Source of the DNA: Bacteroidaceae bacterium | GTDB taxonomy: Bacteria; Bacteroidota; Bacteroidia; Bacteroidales; Bacteroidaceae | Assembly (NCBI GenBank): GCA_024401095.1 | Contig: JAKSLR010000017.1 | Span: 1-62,745, forward strand | Length of the DNA: 62,745 nucleotides | Reading direction: 5' to 3' | Shown here: positions 1-8,571 of the stretch, one piece after another | How positions within the stretch are numbered: the first letter of the stretch is position 1 | How the letters are laid out: each line of letters opens with the position of its first letter | Program-made: the position numbers and the translations under genes | Notes under the pieces: generated by a model | The model's database searches: none | Told to the model about the DNA's origin: nothing | Seen by the model: only the letters and a program-made list of their open reading frames with translations

Positions 1-39
1 TGCTGCAACTATAACAATGTAGATTATTTTCTTGTTCAT
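1..39 (-). CDS. Start of an exported protein, cut by the window edge
   Basis: Only the first 13 codons are inside the window; they read MNKKIIYIVIVAA on the minus strand. Two lysines followed by a hydrophobic run look like the start of a signal peptide or lipoprotein leader. The assignment as a real gene rests on this leader and on a full promoter match (88-118) placed to end about 45 bases before the ATG. The function cannot be judged from what is visible. Confidence 0.6.
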   Translation of the reverse strand, partial: MNKKIIYIVIVAA

Positions 40-87
40 GTTTTTCCAGATTATATCACTTGGTGTTCATTCACATATCTTATACTG

Positions 88-118
88 CAAAAGTAGTATA
101 TTATTTTAGATCTGCAAA
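88..118 (-). promoter_or_regulatory. Promoter of the left-edge gene
   Basis: On the minus strand TTTG (115-118) is followed after 19 bp by TACTTTTG (88-95). This is a full match to the Bacteroidetes primary sigma consensus TTTG-N19-21-TAnnTTTG. Predicted transcription runs leftward into the partial gene that starts at 39. Confidence 0.7.
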
Positions 119-317
119 AAAAACTGAATACTCCAGGAAGCTCATTTTTGGGGACAGAATGAAAAAAGTGGGGTTTTCGTGCAAAAAGTGTAAATATAAT
201 TTACTTTTCGGAAGGAGAAATACATATTATAATATAAAGTGGGGTAGTTTATGAAATTTTTCGGAAGAACTGGAGAGAATTTTCTTTTCAGTTAATGGGA
301 ATTTTTTTACTAATAAG

Positions 318-505
318 GTGTCAGTGTCTACTGGTTAAAGTGTCATTTATCTATAAGTGTATTTGTCAAAAAATATGTGGAACAAAATTTAATAATATTA
401 TTAATAATATTATTAATTATTTTTTATAATATTTTCTTTCTCTTCTTGTTTGTGCTGTATATGCATAGGTTCCTAAATGACACTTTAACCAGCAGACACT
501 GACAC
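318..505. repeat. 31-bp inverted-repeat pair around an AT-rich core
   Basis: The arm at 318-348 is the reverse complement of the arm at 475-505 with a single mismatch (a T/C difference inside the arm). The 126 bp between them is very AT-rich and contains further palindromic AATAATATTATT units. There is no coding capacity. It lies in the otherwise gene-free stretch 119-671, upstream of the left-edge gene. No target-site duplication is visible at its ends. It could be a MITE-like remnant, an invertible segment or a large cruciform or terminator structure. Confidence 0.75.
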
Positions 506-673
506 TTTTTTCTTCTACTTGAATAAAAAAACCATTAGAATTTAACACATGACATCATGACACCTGGAATAGTTGAATAGGAGGAAGGTGAGCTGCATTG
601 CACATGTTCTGCAGCATTATAGAGTATAAGTAGAAAACTGTCACGCGTACAGTTGTTTTCTCTTTAAGGAATA

Positions 674-749
674 AATAAAAATTCACTCCCCAACCTCTGT
701 GCTGCCTTCCGTCTTATAATGTTGGCGGACAGGTCAGGGGTTGGGGAGT
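674..749 (-). terminator. Terminator after the DUF3089 gene
   Basis: The arms at 685-695 and 739-749 (ACTCCCCAACC and its exact complement) pair around a 43-base loop that has a small internal stem. On the minus strand the stem is followed by a T-rich tail (674-684). It sits 60-130 bp beyond the stop codon at 808. The long loop is unusual for a simple terminator. Confidence 0.55.
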
Positions 750-807
750 TAGAGGATTCTATTTTATACCTCCACGAGAATACGGGTTTCTTCCATGGTT
801 ACCGACC

Positions 808-1755
808 TCATGGCTGGCTTCTCTTCACGGCATTGTCATGAATCATCTTACCGTAGAACAGGAGATCCCAGTGGTGGAGGTTGTCTATGGTACAGCCGGC
901 ATCCTGGAAGAATGGAGCCAGTTCATAGAACTCGTGGTAGTAAGATGGATTATCGGTCTTGACCACCAGCTGGTGAGTCTGCTGGTCTATATGTACTTCG
1001 TTGTTGGTTCCGTCGAAGGTGAATGTGGCAGGGGTGTCATCGGTTTTCCAGTTCACCGGATTGATGCAGGCTGCAGCCCCTTCGGCTACAAATGGCCAAG
1101 TGGCATCCAGGTTCTGCACACTGTTGAAGCTGATGACTACACCGCAGTCTGTCTCTCCCTGAGCAGCCAGGATATGAGGGTGCTGCAAGTCCTGGGTAGT
1201 GAGCCGGTAACCCTGCATGTAGCAGGCTATGAGGCGTGAATACTGCTCATCGGTCATGTGCTTGAGCAGGTCTATCATGAGCATGGCGCCCTGGCTGAAA
1301 CCTGCCAGGATGTACTTGCGGCCCTGGTTCTGGTGCTCCATGTAGTAGTCGAAAGCCTCGCAAACCTCTTCTGCCACCTTCTGGTACACGTCATCGAATG
1401 CCTCGGGCTGGAGATTGCAGATGGCATCGAAGGTGAACTGATGGTAGAGTGGGGCAAAGAAGTTGAAATCATCGTAGAACTCATTCTTTTCCACCCAGGC
1501 TATTTCCTGCTTCAGGGCTTTTACATCGGCAGGAATGAGCTGCGATTGCCAGGCCACGTTTCCCAGACTGTCGGCTGCCGACAGCACATTGGTTGACACC
1601 AGGTACAGTACATCTACCTTACTGGTGTCTACAGGATTTTCTGACTTATACCACAGGGAATCATTATCCCATATACTTACAGGCTGGCTTTCTCCGGCCG
1701 GGCGGTTACAGCTCAGCAGGATCAAGGAAACAAAAAAGAAGATGTACTTTCTCAT
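808..1755 (-). CDS. DUF3089-type alpha/beta-hydrolase lipoprotein
   Basis: The 315-residue protein begins with a lipoprotein leader ending in LLSC (Cys16), so it should be a lipid-anchored envelope protein. The segments DVLYLVSTNVL near the N-terminus and FSQGAMLMIDLL in the middle fit the DUF3089 alpha/beta-hydrolase group. The serine of GFSQGA is the expected nucleophile elbow (G-x-S-x-G/A). The substrate is unknown. The gene is monocistronic: it is divergent from the thioredoxin-like gene and followed by a hairpin terminator. A minus-strand -7 box TAAATTTG (1788-1795) precedes it with no clear -33 element. The family assignment is from memory of the motif layout and is moderately sure; the lipoprotein and hydrolase-fold calls are firmer. 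Confidence 0.75.
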   Translation of the reverse strand: MRKYIFFFVSLILLSCNRPAGESQPVSIWDNDSLWYKSENPVDTSKVDVLYLVSTNVLSAADSLGNVAWQSQLIPADVKALKQEIAWVEKNEFYDDFNFFAPLYHQFTFDAICNLQPEAFDDVYQKVAEEVCEAFDYYMEHQNQGRKYILAGFSQGAMLMIDLLKHMTDEQYSRLIACYMQGYRLTTQDLQHPHILAAQGETDCGVVISFNSVQNLDATWPFVAEGAAACINPVNWKTDDTPATFTFDGTNNEVHIDQQTHQLVVKTDNPSYYHEFYELAPFFQDAGCTIDNLHHWDLLFYGKMIHDNAVKRSQP

Positions 1756-1787
1756 GGTTTTGTCTTGCTAATTATTTACTATGCATG

Positions 1788-1846
1788 CAAATTTATGAAA
1801 AAAGAAGATGTCAAGGCCGTTTACTGCCGCTTTTTTTGTACATTTG
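1788..1846. promoter_or_regulatory. Divergent -7 boxes of the DUF3089 and thioredoxin-like genes
   Basis: TAAATTTG lies on the minus strand at 1788-1795 and TACATTTG on the plus strand at 1839-1846. Both match TAnnTTTG exactly, and neither has a good TTTG at -33. They serve the two divergent genes. Confidence 0.5.
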
Positions 1847-1884
1847 CCGAAAATAACACTATAACACATTCACTGATTAAGATT

Positions 1885-2685
1885 ATGAAGAAAGTAATGA
1901 TGATGCTGGCTTGCGCAGCTGGCTTATTTACCGCTTGTAGCGAGCAGCAGGCTGCTGCACCTGTAGAAACCGTGGCTGAGGGAAAGGCTGCACTGCAGGC
2001 TGCCATTGAGGCACTGAGAGCCGATACTACCATGACCGAAGAGGCTTTTGAGGCTGCATACAACCAGCTTCTGGAGGAAACTTATCAGAAGCATGTGAAC
2101 GACAGTCTGGGTCTTCAGCTGTTTACTGAGCTGGGTGTGGAGACCTGGGATGCCAAGACCATCAAGGCTAATTTTGAGGCTGCAGATACCCTGATCCAGA
2201 ACAACGAGCGCTGCCAGCGTTACGTCATGTTGGCAGAAAACCGTGAGAAGACTGCGGTGGGTACTGCCTACGTAAATATAGAAGGACAGAACATCCGTAA
2301 CCTGGATGAGAAGATGAGCATAGAGAATGTACTGGCAGAAGGAAAGCCTGTACTGGTAGATTTCTTTGCTTCCTGGTGTCCTCCTTGCCGCAAGGCCATC
2401 AAGACCGAACTCCCTGACCTGGTAAAGAAGTACGAGGGCAAGATGAATCTACTGGGTATTGACGTATGGGAGAACAAGCTGGAAGACATTCAGAAAGCCA
2501 TGGAGGAACTTCCTATTTCATGGCGTGTGATCTATACCGGTGGCCGTGAGAACTCTCCAGCCTATGGTTACGGTGTTTCCAGCATTCCTACCATGGTGCT
2601 GCTGGGTGCCGACGGTACTATTCTGGCTCGTGGTCATGAACTGGCAGACATTCTTCCTGCCTTGGAGAAGGTTACAGCTGAATAA
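1885..2685 (+). CDS. TlpA-like thioredoxin-fold lipoprotein
   Basis: The 266-residue protein starts MKKVMMMLACAAGLFTAC. I chose the ATG at 1885 because the lipobox (FTAC) follows it directly and because the in-frame upstream extension would cross the -7 box at 1839. The N-terminal half (about 25-145) is helical and rich in Ala and Glu, and I do not recognise it. The C-terminal half is a thioredoxin fold with the redox motif WCPPC and the cis-proline segment SIPTM, as in TlpA/ResA proteins. It probably reduces disulfides of envelope proteins, with the periplasmic domain lipid-anchored. The next gene begins 3 bp after the stop and is likely co-transcribed. Confidence 0.85.
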   Translation: MKKVMMMLACAAGLFTACSEQQAAAPVETVAEGKAALQAAIEALRADTTMTEEAFEAAYNQLLEETYQKHVNDSLGLQLFTELGVETWDAKTIKANFEAADTLIQNNERCQRYVMLAENREKTAVGTAYVNIEGQNIRNLDEKMSIENVLAEGKPVLVDFFASWCPPCRKAIKTELPDLVKKYEGKMNLLGIDVWENKLEDIQKAMEELPISWRVIYTGGRENSPAYGYGVSSIPTMVLLGADGTILARGHELADILPALEKVTAE

Positions 2686-2688
2686 ACG

Positions 2689-3024
2689 ATGAAGAACGCA
2701 ATTCTATTGATTGCTGGCATAGTGCTCCTGGTGAGTGGTATGGCAGTCATGGCAGAAAGCATGAGTGTTCCGACGCTGCTGCTGGGTGTGATATGTATGG
2801 GAACAGGTATTTCCCTGTTGTCTGTATTCCGTGACAACCCGCTGACTTTCAGTGTCCTGCAAGTTGTTTCCGGCTTTATCTTTGCCGGAGGACTGGCTTG
2901 CATCAACTATTTTGGCACGCGTACGGGTATGTTCATCGCTATCCTGTGCATGCTTCCTATAGTGGTGGTGAATCATCTGGGAAAATCGCACGGATACAAA
3001 CTGAAACGTCGTTTCTCCAATTAA
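2689..3024 (+). CDS. Small four-helix membrane protein, function unknown
   Basis: The 111-residue product has four hydrophobic segments (about 4-22, 28-46, 55-73 and 80-98) and a basic C-terminal tail (KLKRRFSN), which by the positive-inside rule should be cytoplasmic. It begins 3 bp after the thioredoxin-like gene, so the two are almost certainly translated from one mRNA. I do not recognise a family. Co-transcription hints at an envelope or redox-related role, but nothing in the sequence proves it. Confidence 0.7.
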   Translation: MKNAILLIAGIVLLVSGMAVMAESMSVPTLLLGVICMGTGISLLSVFRDNPLTFSVLQVVSGFIFAGGLACINYFGTRTGMFIAILCMLPIVVVNHLGKSHGYKLKRRFSN

Positions 3025-3109
3025 GGAAATTCCTGCTACATATAACTTAATATTATAAGGTAGCCGTAGTATATAGAATCACGATTATGTTTAATAGGAA
3101 ATGTAAAAT

Positions 3110-3838
3110 ATGGAATTCTTACACTCTATTCTGGATTTAGTCAATTCTTCGGAAGTAAATGTATACAGTGCTGGATTTAAGCTGGCACTGAGTTTGGTAC
3201 TGGGTGCCGTGATTGGTTTTGAGCGTCATCGCCGCGGTCAGATTGCCGGTATGCGTACCTTTGCACTGATTTCCATGGGTGCTACGCTGGCCATGCTGGT
3301 TTCCATTTACATTCCGCAGGAATACATGGGCTTGAAAAACGGTGATCCTGGCCGTATAGCTGCACAGGTCATCAGCGGTATTGGTTTCCTGGGCGCTGGT
3401 GCCATTATCCAGTCCAAGGGTTCTGTGCGTGGTCTGACTACTGCTGCCGGAATCTGGATTGCAGCCTGCATTGGTCTGGCTGTGGGTGCTGGCATGTACC
3501 TGATAGCTGTCATTGCCTGTGCGCTCATCATCTTCATTCTTTACAAGATGTCTTCCTATGAACACAAGTTGTTCCGTGGCGGAGAATCCAAGATAATCCG
3601 TGTAAAGATAGACGGTGTGCTGAAAGATATCTCCCATCTGAGAAATATTCTGGATGAGTACAAGATTCACATTCAGGATGAATTCGTGAAGTATGAATAC
3701 AAGCAGGAAATTACCATTCTGAACTTTGTGATTGTGACCCGCGACAGCTCTCCAGACTACATCAAGCTGTTCAGCAAGATGGAAAGCCAGGAACCTTCTA
3801 TCCGCTCCATTACGCTGACAAACGAGGTCAACAACTGA
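3110..3838 (+). CDS. MgtC/SapB-family membrane protein
   Basis: The 242-residue protein has the MgtC core: an early GAVIGFERHRRGQIAGMRT segment (acidic and basic residues in the first cytoplasmic loop), then several glycine-rich transmembrane helices up to about 147. A soluble ACT-like C-terminal domain (about 155-242) follows. Family members are linked to magnesium limitation, intracellular survival or F-ATPase inhibition; the general family in Bacteroidetes is uncharacterised. The gene stands alone, with a possible weak -7 box TATGTTTA shortly upstream and a strong terminator downstream. Confidence 0.88.
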   Translation: MEFLHSILDLVNSSEVNVYSAGFKLALSLVLGAVIGFERHRRGQIAGMRTFALISMGATLAMLVSIYIPQEYMGLKNGDPGRIAAQVISGIGFLGAGAIIQSKGSVRGLTTAAGIWIAACIGLAVGAGMYLIAVIACALIIFILYKMSSYEHKLFRGGESKIIRVKIDGVLKDISHLRNILDEYKIHIQDEFVKYEYKQEITILNFVIVTRDSSPDYIKLFSKMESQEPSIRSITLTNEVNN

Positions 3839-3868
3839 TTCCTATTTATCCAAAACTCTTAAAAAGTT

Positions 3869-3909
3869 ATCCTGATTCACATGAAAATGAAAGAATCAGG
3901 ATTCTTTTT
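3869..3909 (+). terminator. Terminator after mgtC-like gene
   Basis: The perfect 10-bp stem ATCCTGATTC (3869-3878) / GAATCAGGAT (3893-3902) is followed by TCTTTTT. It is a classical rho-independent terminator 30 bp past the stop codon. Confidence 0.85.
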
Positions 3910-3938
3910 GTGCAAAAACGAATAATTTTCTATTTTCG
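3907..3938 (+). promoter_or_regulatory. Promoter of the carboxylesterase gene
   Basis: TTTG (3907-3910), a 20-bp spacer and TATTTTCG (3931-3938, one mismatch to TAnnTTTG) lie about 55 bp before the ATG at 3994. The -33 box overlaps the T tail of the preceding terminator. Confidence 0.6.
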
Positions 3939-3993
3939 CATGGAAATTTATTAGTTATAAAAATTAGTTTTATTAAATTAACCTTAAATTAAA

Positions 3994-5658
3994 ATGAAAG
4001 TTTTTAAGAGTATGATGGTGGCAGCTCTTGCCATCGCTGGACTGGCTTCTTGTGGCGAGGCTCCTCGTACAGAAGTTGGTTTGCAGGTTCTGACAGAGGC
4101 TGGTACCATTGAAGGTATTCAGGATTCTGCTTCTGTAGTAAAGAAGTACTTGGGTGTTCCATTTGCAGCTGCTCCTGTAGGTGATCTGCGCTGGCAGGCT
4201 CCACAGCCTACTCCAGTTTGGGAAGGCGTTAAGGAGTGCAAGACTTTCGGTAATGACCCTGCACAGCTGAAGATGTTCGGCGACATGAACTTCCGTGGTG
4301 CAAGTGCTTCTGAGGATTGTCTCTATCTGAATATCTGGACTCCTGCAACTTATGTTGACGAGGGTCTTCCTGTATTGATTTACTTCAACGGTGGTGGTCT
4401 GGTTGCCGGTTCTGGTTCTGAGCCACGTTACGACGGTGAGGCTCTGGCTAACAAGGGTGTCATTGCTGTTACTGCAAACTATCGTGAAGGTGTATTCGGT
4501 TTCATGTCTCACCCAGAGCTGACTGCTGAGGAAGGTAACAACGGTGCAAACTATGGTTTCCTGGATCAGGTAGCTGCCATTAAGTGGGTAAAGGAGAACA
4601 TTGCTAACTTTGGTGGTGATCCTGCACGCATCAACATCGTGGGTGAATCTGCTGGTTCATTCTCTGTTTCTGTTCTGATGTGCTCTCCTCTTTCTAAGGA
4701 TAACATTGCCGGTGCTATGCTGTCTTCTGGTTCTTATGTAACTCCAGACCGCAAGTGCCTCACCCTGAAGGAAGCTGAGGAAATGGGTAAGAAGATGATG
4801 GAGGAAAAGGGCATCATGTCTCTGGCTGAAGCTCGTGCTATTCCTACCGATTCTCTGCTGAAGGTTCTCTCTGGCATGAACATGAACGGACTGATTCTGG
4901 ACAACTACCTGATTACCGAGGATCCACTCACAACCTTTGAGGCTGGCCGTCAGGCTCAGGTTCCATTGTTGGCTGGTTGGAACTCTATGGAGGGTTCTCC
5001 TTTGCAGTATCTGCGCAACAACGCTCCTACCCTGGATAACTTCAAGGCTGGTGTGACTGGTGTATTCGGTGACATGACCGAGGAAATGCTGACTGCTTAC
5101 GGCATTACTACCGATGAAGACGTTCTTTCTCAGAAGGCTAACGACCTGTGCGGTGACTTGTTTACCGGTTTCGGTACCTGGTACAACTGCGAGCTGCAGG
5201 CTAAGGCTGGTCAGCCAGTTTACCGCTACAAGTACAACCACGCTCGTCCTGCAGTTTCTGCCAAGATGGCTGGTTTCGCTGCTGCTCTGGCTGGTGGTGT
5301 AAGAAAGCAGACCGAGGAAGAGAAGAAGGCTGAAGAGGCTCGTCCAAAGCCAACTCCTGGTGCTGTTCACTCTGCTGATATTGAGTATGCTATGGGTAAC
5401 CTTGCTACCAACGAGTTCTATCAGTGGAACGACGATGACTATGCTATCTCTGACCTGTTCCTGTCTTACTATGCTAACTTCTGTAAGACTGGTAACCCTA
5501 ACGGTGAGGGTCTTCCTCAGTGGGATACCATGACTGGTGCTGAAGTGGCTCCTGTTATGCAGATTGACGTGAAGAGCGAGCAGAAGGCTGATGCTGCTGT
5601 AGAAAACGCTTACAAGACTCTGCTGAAGTTCTACCAGAACAAGGCAGCTGCAAAATAA
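3994..5658 (+). CDS. Type-B carboxylesterase lipoprotein
   Basis: The 554-residue serine hydrolase has a lipobox (LASC, Cys20), so it should be lipid-anchored in the envelope. Family signatures are SEDCLYLNIW (about 106-115), GESAG with the nucleophile Ser219, a NSMEG acid region near 330 and the catalytic-His segment GAVHSADIEYAMG. The oxyanion-hole motif, usually HGGG, reads NGGG (132-135), so the histidine is replaced. An Ala/Glu/Lys/Pro-rich insert (about 430-450) precedes the His segment. The substrate is unknown; carboxylic esters are typical for the family. It has its own promoter and a strong terminator, so it is monocistronic. Confidence 0.9.
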   Translation: MKVFKSMMVAALAIAGLASCGEAPRTEVGLQVLTEAGTIEGIQDSASVVKKYLGVPFAAAPVGDLRWQAPQPTPVWEGVKECKTFGNDPAQLKMFGDMNFRGASASEDCLYLNIWTPATYVDEGLPVLIYFNGGGLVAGSGSEPRYDGEALANKGVIAVTANYREGVFGFMSHPELTAEEGNNGANYGFLDQVAAIKWVKENIANFGGDPARINIVGESAGSFSVSVLMCSPLSKDNIAGAMLSSGSYVTPDRKCLTLKEAEEMGKKMMEEKGIMSLAEARAIPTDSLLKVLSGMNMNGLILDNYLITEDPLTTFEAGRQAQVPLLAGWNSMEGSPLQYLRNNAPTLDNFKAGVTGVFGDMTEEMLTAYGITTDEDVLSQKANDLCGDLFTGFGTWYNCELQAKAGQPVYRYKYNHARPAVSAKMAGFAAALAGGVRKQTEEEKKAEEARPKPTPGAVHSADIEYAMGNLATNEFYQWNDDDYAISDLFLSYYANFCKTGNPNGEGLPQWDTMTGAEVAPVMQIDVKSEQKADAAVENAYKTLLKFYQNKAAAK

Positions 5659-5683
5659 TTAAACAATCAGTTGTTTAAAGTAA

Positions 5684-5717
5684 AGAGCGGATCATTTCTG
5701 ATCCGCTCTTCTTTTAT
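5684..5717 (+). terminator. Strong terminator between convergent genes
   Basis: The 11-bp perfect stem (5684-5694 / 5699-5709) with a TTTC loop is followed by TCTTTT. An A-rich run on the other side means it could also act for the minus-strand acyl-CoA synthetase gene. Confidence 0.85.
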
Positions 5718-5738
5718 TCTCTTATTTAATAAGGTAAT

Positions 5739-7556
5739 TTATTCCTTATACATTTCTGCTATTTCCTCTGCGTAGTTCTTGAGCAGTACCGGACGGCAGA
5801 TCTTCAAGGTATTGGTCAGCTCTCCCTTTTCCATGGTGAATGGTTCTGGAAGCAAGGTGAACTTCTTGACCTTCTCATAGCCTGCCAGACCCTGTGAAAG
5901 CGTTTCAATGCGATGCTCTATCATGTGGTGGATCTGCTCATTCTTTACCAGCTCTGCCCTATTGCTGTACTTGATGTTGTTTGCCTTGGCATACTGTTCC
6001 AGTTCTTCATAGGCAGGAATGATGAGTGCAGAAACAAACTTGCGCTGGTCTGCAATGATGGAAATCTGGTCGATGAACTTGTCCACGCACAGACGTCCTT
6101 CAATGAGCTGAGGGGCAATGTACTTTCCGTTGGAGGTCTTGTACAGGTCCTTGATACGGTCTGTGAGGAAAAGCTCTCCGTCCTTGATGTAACCGGCATC
6201 TCCTGTGCGGAAGAATCCTTCTTCATCGAAGGCAGCCTTGTTGGCTTCTGGCTTGTTGTAATAGCCTGGAGTCACGTTTGGGCCCTTGACCAGTACTTCA
6301 TTGTTCGGACCTATCTTGACCTGCTGGGATTTCAGAATACGACCGGCAGAACCGATGCTGAACACATCGCCCTGGTCACAGGTTACTGTAGCAGTGGTTT
6401 CTGTCAGACCGTAGCCGGCTACCATAGGAATGCCTACAGAATGGATGAACTCCTCAATGGTATTCGGAATGGCTGCTCCGGCTGTTGGGAACAAAGTTCC
6501 GTTTTCAATACCGATGGCCTTTTTCAAGATGTGGAAGATGGTCTTCTCATACATCTTGTATTTCATGGTAAGTGCCAGAGATGGCTGCTTTCCGGCTGCC
6601 TTGGTCTCCAGCCAGTACGCATGTCCCACCTTGATGGCATCTTTCACCATGCTCTGCATGAGCGGACTCATGGCAGCTATCTTAGCCTGTACCCCATCGT
6701 AAACCTTTTCCCAGAAACGAGGTACGGCACACATCATGGTAGGATGTACTTCCTTGATGGAACGGGTAATGACCTTAGGGTCTGTATTGACATAGACCTG
6801 AATGTTTCCTGTCTCCATGCAGAGGAAAGTCCATGCTTTCTCAAAGACATGGGTCAATGGAAGGAAGTTCATGCTGGTCTGGTTCTTCATGCTAAGCTGT
6901 GGCAAGGTCTCACAGTGTGCGTGGAACTGTGCCAGGAAACCTCCGTGAGTCAGGATAACGCCCTTAGGTTCGCCGGTGGTTCCCGAAGTGTACAGAATGT
7001 TTGCCGTATCCGCATCACTGCGTGCCTCACGTCTTCTCTCTACTTCCTTCATGCGGTCATCGGTCTTCTTGTCACGTACAAAATCTGACCAATAAACGGA
7101 AATAGTATCGTTAGGACGGCGGACAACTTCTGGATCGTAGATGATGATCTTGTGCAGTGTAGGACAAAGCGGTGCTGCATTCATGGCTACATTATACTGC
7201 TGCTGCTGACCCACAAACATGATGCGGATCTTGGCATCGTTCACAATATACTGTACCTGGCTTTCAGAACTGGTAGCATAGAGCGGAATGGTCACTGCCT
7301 TTACAGAATAGGCAGCAAAGTCTGTCACAATACCTCGGATCATGTTCTGTGTGAAAACGGCCATGTTTTCATTGGCTTGCACATTTTCGGACAAGAGCGC
7401 ACATGAGGTGACGTTGACAAAATCTGATAACTGGCTCCAGGTTACTGGCAACCACTTTCCTGTTTTGTCGCTTCTCTGGTGAAGAGCAATGCTATTGCCT
7501 TGTTCTTTGGCTCTTTCGCGTGGAAGAATGGCAAGGTGATGTATTTTATGTTTCAT
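5739..7556 (-). CDS. Long-chain fatty acid-CoA ligase (AMP-forming)
   Basis: The 605-residue ANL-superfamily enzyme should activate fatty acids to acyl-AMP and then acyl-CoA. The P-loop reads YTSGTTGEPKG (about 190-200), followed by the GYGLTET motif, RTGDAGY and the hinge DRIKDLYKTSNGKYI, as in FadD15-like ligases. The LKNQ-type C-terminal lid is present with EKGELTNTLK. There is no signal peptide or membrane helix, so it is cytosolic. A minus-strand -7 box TATATTTG (7609-7616) lies just beyond the stop of the neighbouring esterase, suggesting independent transcription. The chain-length preference cannot be read from the sequence. Confidence 0.9.
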   Translation of the reverse strand: MKHKIHHLAILPRERAKEQGNSIALHQRSDKTGKWLPVTWSQLSDFVNVTSCALLSENVQANENMAVFTQNMIRGIVTDFAAYSVKAVTIPLYATSSESQVQYIVNDAKIRIMFVGQQQQYNVAMNAAPLCPTLHKIIIYDPEVVRRPNDTISVYWSDFVRDKKTDDRMKEVERRREARSDADTANILYTSGTTGEPKGVILTHGGFLAQFHAHCETLPQLSMKNQTSMNFLPLTHVFEKAWTFLCMETGNIQVYVNTDPKVITRSIKEVHPTMMCAVPRFWEKVYDGVQAKIAAMSPLMQSMVKDAIKVGHAYWLETKAAGKQPSLALTMKYKMYEKTIFHILKKAIGIENGTLFPTAGAAIPNTIEEFIHSVGIPMVAGYGLTETTATVTCDQGDVFSIGSAGRILKSQQVKIGPNNEVLVKGPNVTPGYYNKPEANKAAFDEEGFFRTGDAGYIKDGELFLTDRIKDLYKTSNGKYIAPQLIEGRLCVDKFIDQISIIADQRKFVSALIIPAYEELEQYAKANNIKYSNRAELVKNEQIHHMIEHRIETLSQGLAGYEKVKKFTLLPEPFTMEKGELTNTLKICRPVLLKNYAEEIAEMYKE

Positions 7557-7608
7557 TGGTTAAATGATATTTTATCCAATTTATCTTCTAGGTTGTTCTA
7601 TTTGTCTG

Positions 7609-7616
7609 CAAATATA
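7609..7616 (-). promoter_or_regulatory. -7 box of the acyl-CoA ligase gene
   Basis: TATATTTG on the minus strand, about 52 bp before the ATG at 7556. No matching -33 TTTG is present. Confidence 0.4.
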
Positions 7617-7620
7617 GGCA

Positions 7621-8457
7621 TTATTTCTTGATTTCCTCTTTCTTAGAATTAAAATATTCAGAAAAGAAGAGCAAATGATACAATACGGCATTCTTCCAGT
7701 ATGGTATAGTATGACCGCCTGGCCGGATGGTAAAATCGTGGGCAATGCCTCTGTTCTGCAGGAATTCATGCAACTGGACGTTTTCCTTGAAGAAAGTATC
7801 TTCTGTTCCGCAGTCGATGATCAGGGCTGGTGCCTGCTCTGGGGTAAGGTTTGTAAGGTTGTTCATGACAGAACTCTTCTCCCAGGCAGCCATATTGTCT
7901 TCATAATTGCCCAGTTTCTGGGAAAGGGTATATTTCTGAGTGGAATTCTTGAGGTCCATGACGCCACTCATAGAACCACAGGCACCAAAGAGATCCAGAT
8001 GACGGGAAGTGAGCCACAGGGAACCGTGACCGCCCATGCTGAAACCGCTGATGGCACGGGCTTCTTTCACTGCATGCGTCTTGTAGTTAGCATCGATATA
8101 CCCTACTACTTCGCTTGTAATATAAGTTTCAAACTGGCTGTCTGGCAGTAACTGGCTGTCAATGTACCAGGAGTTCTCACCGGTTGGGCATACGATGATG
8201 AAGCCGTAGAGTGAAGCTAATTCGGGAAGTCGCTTCTGGACCAGGTTGTACCAGCGGGAATAATCGCTTCCGAATCCATGCAGGAGATAGACCACGGGAT
8301 ATTGGGTACCAGTTTCATAATTTGCAGGGGTAATGACCAGTGCCGGAAGGTCCTTGTTCATGGCATCGGAGTGAATGGAAATAGTGTCTACACGTTGTGA
8401 AAATACATGCAGAGATACGATGAAACCAAGGAAAAAGAGCGATAAAATTCTTTTCAT
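7621..8457 (-). CDS. Secreted esterase D-family hydrolase
   Basis: The 278-residue protein has a signal peptide (about 1-20, ending near FSQ) and an alpha/beta-hydrolase fold of the esterase D / feruloyl-esterase-like family (PF00756). The oxyanion-strand motif LLHGFG is followed by the nucleophile motif GFSMGG, an acid in DCGTED and a C-terminal His in GGHTIPYW. Substrates in this family include acetylated or feruloylated carbohydrates and small esters; here the neighbour is a GH3 glucosidase on the same strand, so glycan deacylation is plausible but unproven. It has its own full promoter. Confidence 0.88.
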   Translation of the reverse strand: MKRILSLFFLGFIVSLHVFSQRVDTISIHSDAMNKDLPALVITPANYETGTQYPVVYLLHGFGSDYSRWYNLVQKRLPELASLYGFIIVCPTGENSWYIDSQLLPDSQFETYITSEVVGYIDANYKTHAVKEARAISGFSMGGHGSLWLTSRHLDLFGACGSMSGVMDLKNSTQKYTLSQKLGNYEDNMAAWEKSSVMNNLTNLTPEQAPALIIDCGTEDTFFKENVQLHEFLQNRGIAHDFTIRPGGHTIPYWKNAVLYHLLFFSEYFNSKKEEIKK

Positions 8458-8483
8458 AGCCTTGACAGTTAAATTTTATTTGA

Positions 8484-8514
8484 CAAATATACGTTTTTTA
8501 TAACTAACGGCAAA
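8484..8514 (-). promoter_or_regulatory. Promoter of the secreted esterase
   Basis: On the minus strand TTTG (8511-8514), a 19-bp spacer and TATATTTG (8484-8491) match the Bacteroidetes consensus at every defined base. It overlaps the tail of the bglX terminator. Confidence 0.75.
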
Positions 8515-8544
8515 GAAAAAGGGGGAAGACTTTCCTCTTCCCCC
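8512..8544 (-). terminator. Terminator of bglX
   Basis: The 9-bp G/C-rich stem GGGGGAAGA (8521-8529) / TCTTCCCCC (8536-8544) is followed on the minus strand by CTTTTTCTTT. It lies 28 bp past the bglX stop codon. Confidence 0.85.
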
Positions 8545-8571
8545 TTGATTTTATTCTAATCTATTAGAATA

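Noticed and set aside
60..254. A 64-codon plus-strand frame starting with TTG
   Set aside because: No ribosome-binding site, AT-driven composition and no recognisable protein pattern; the promoter of the minus-strand left-edge gene lies inside it.
349..474. Invertible promoter inside the inverted repeat
   Set aside because: No full TTTG-N19-21-TAnnTTTG pair was found in either orientation, only partial matches such as AAATTTTG.
838..1596. Two long plus-strand frames opposite the DUF3089 gene
   Set aside because: They are shadows of the real minus-strand gene, which has a lipobox and hydrolase motifs.
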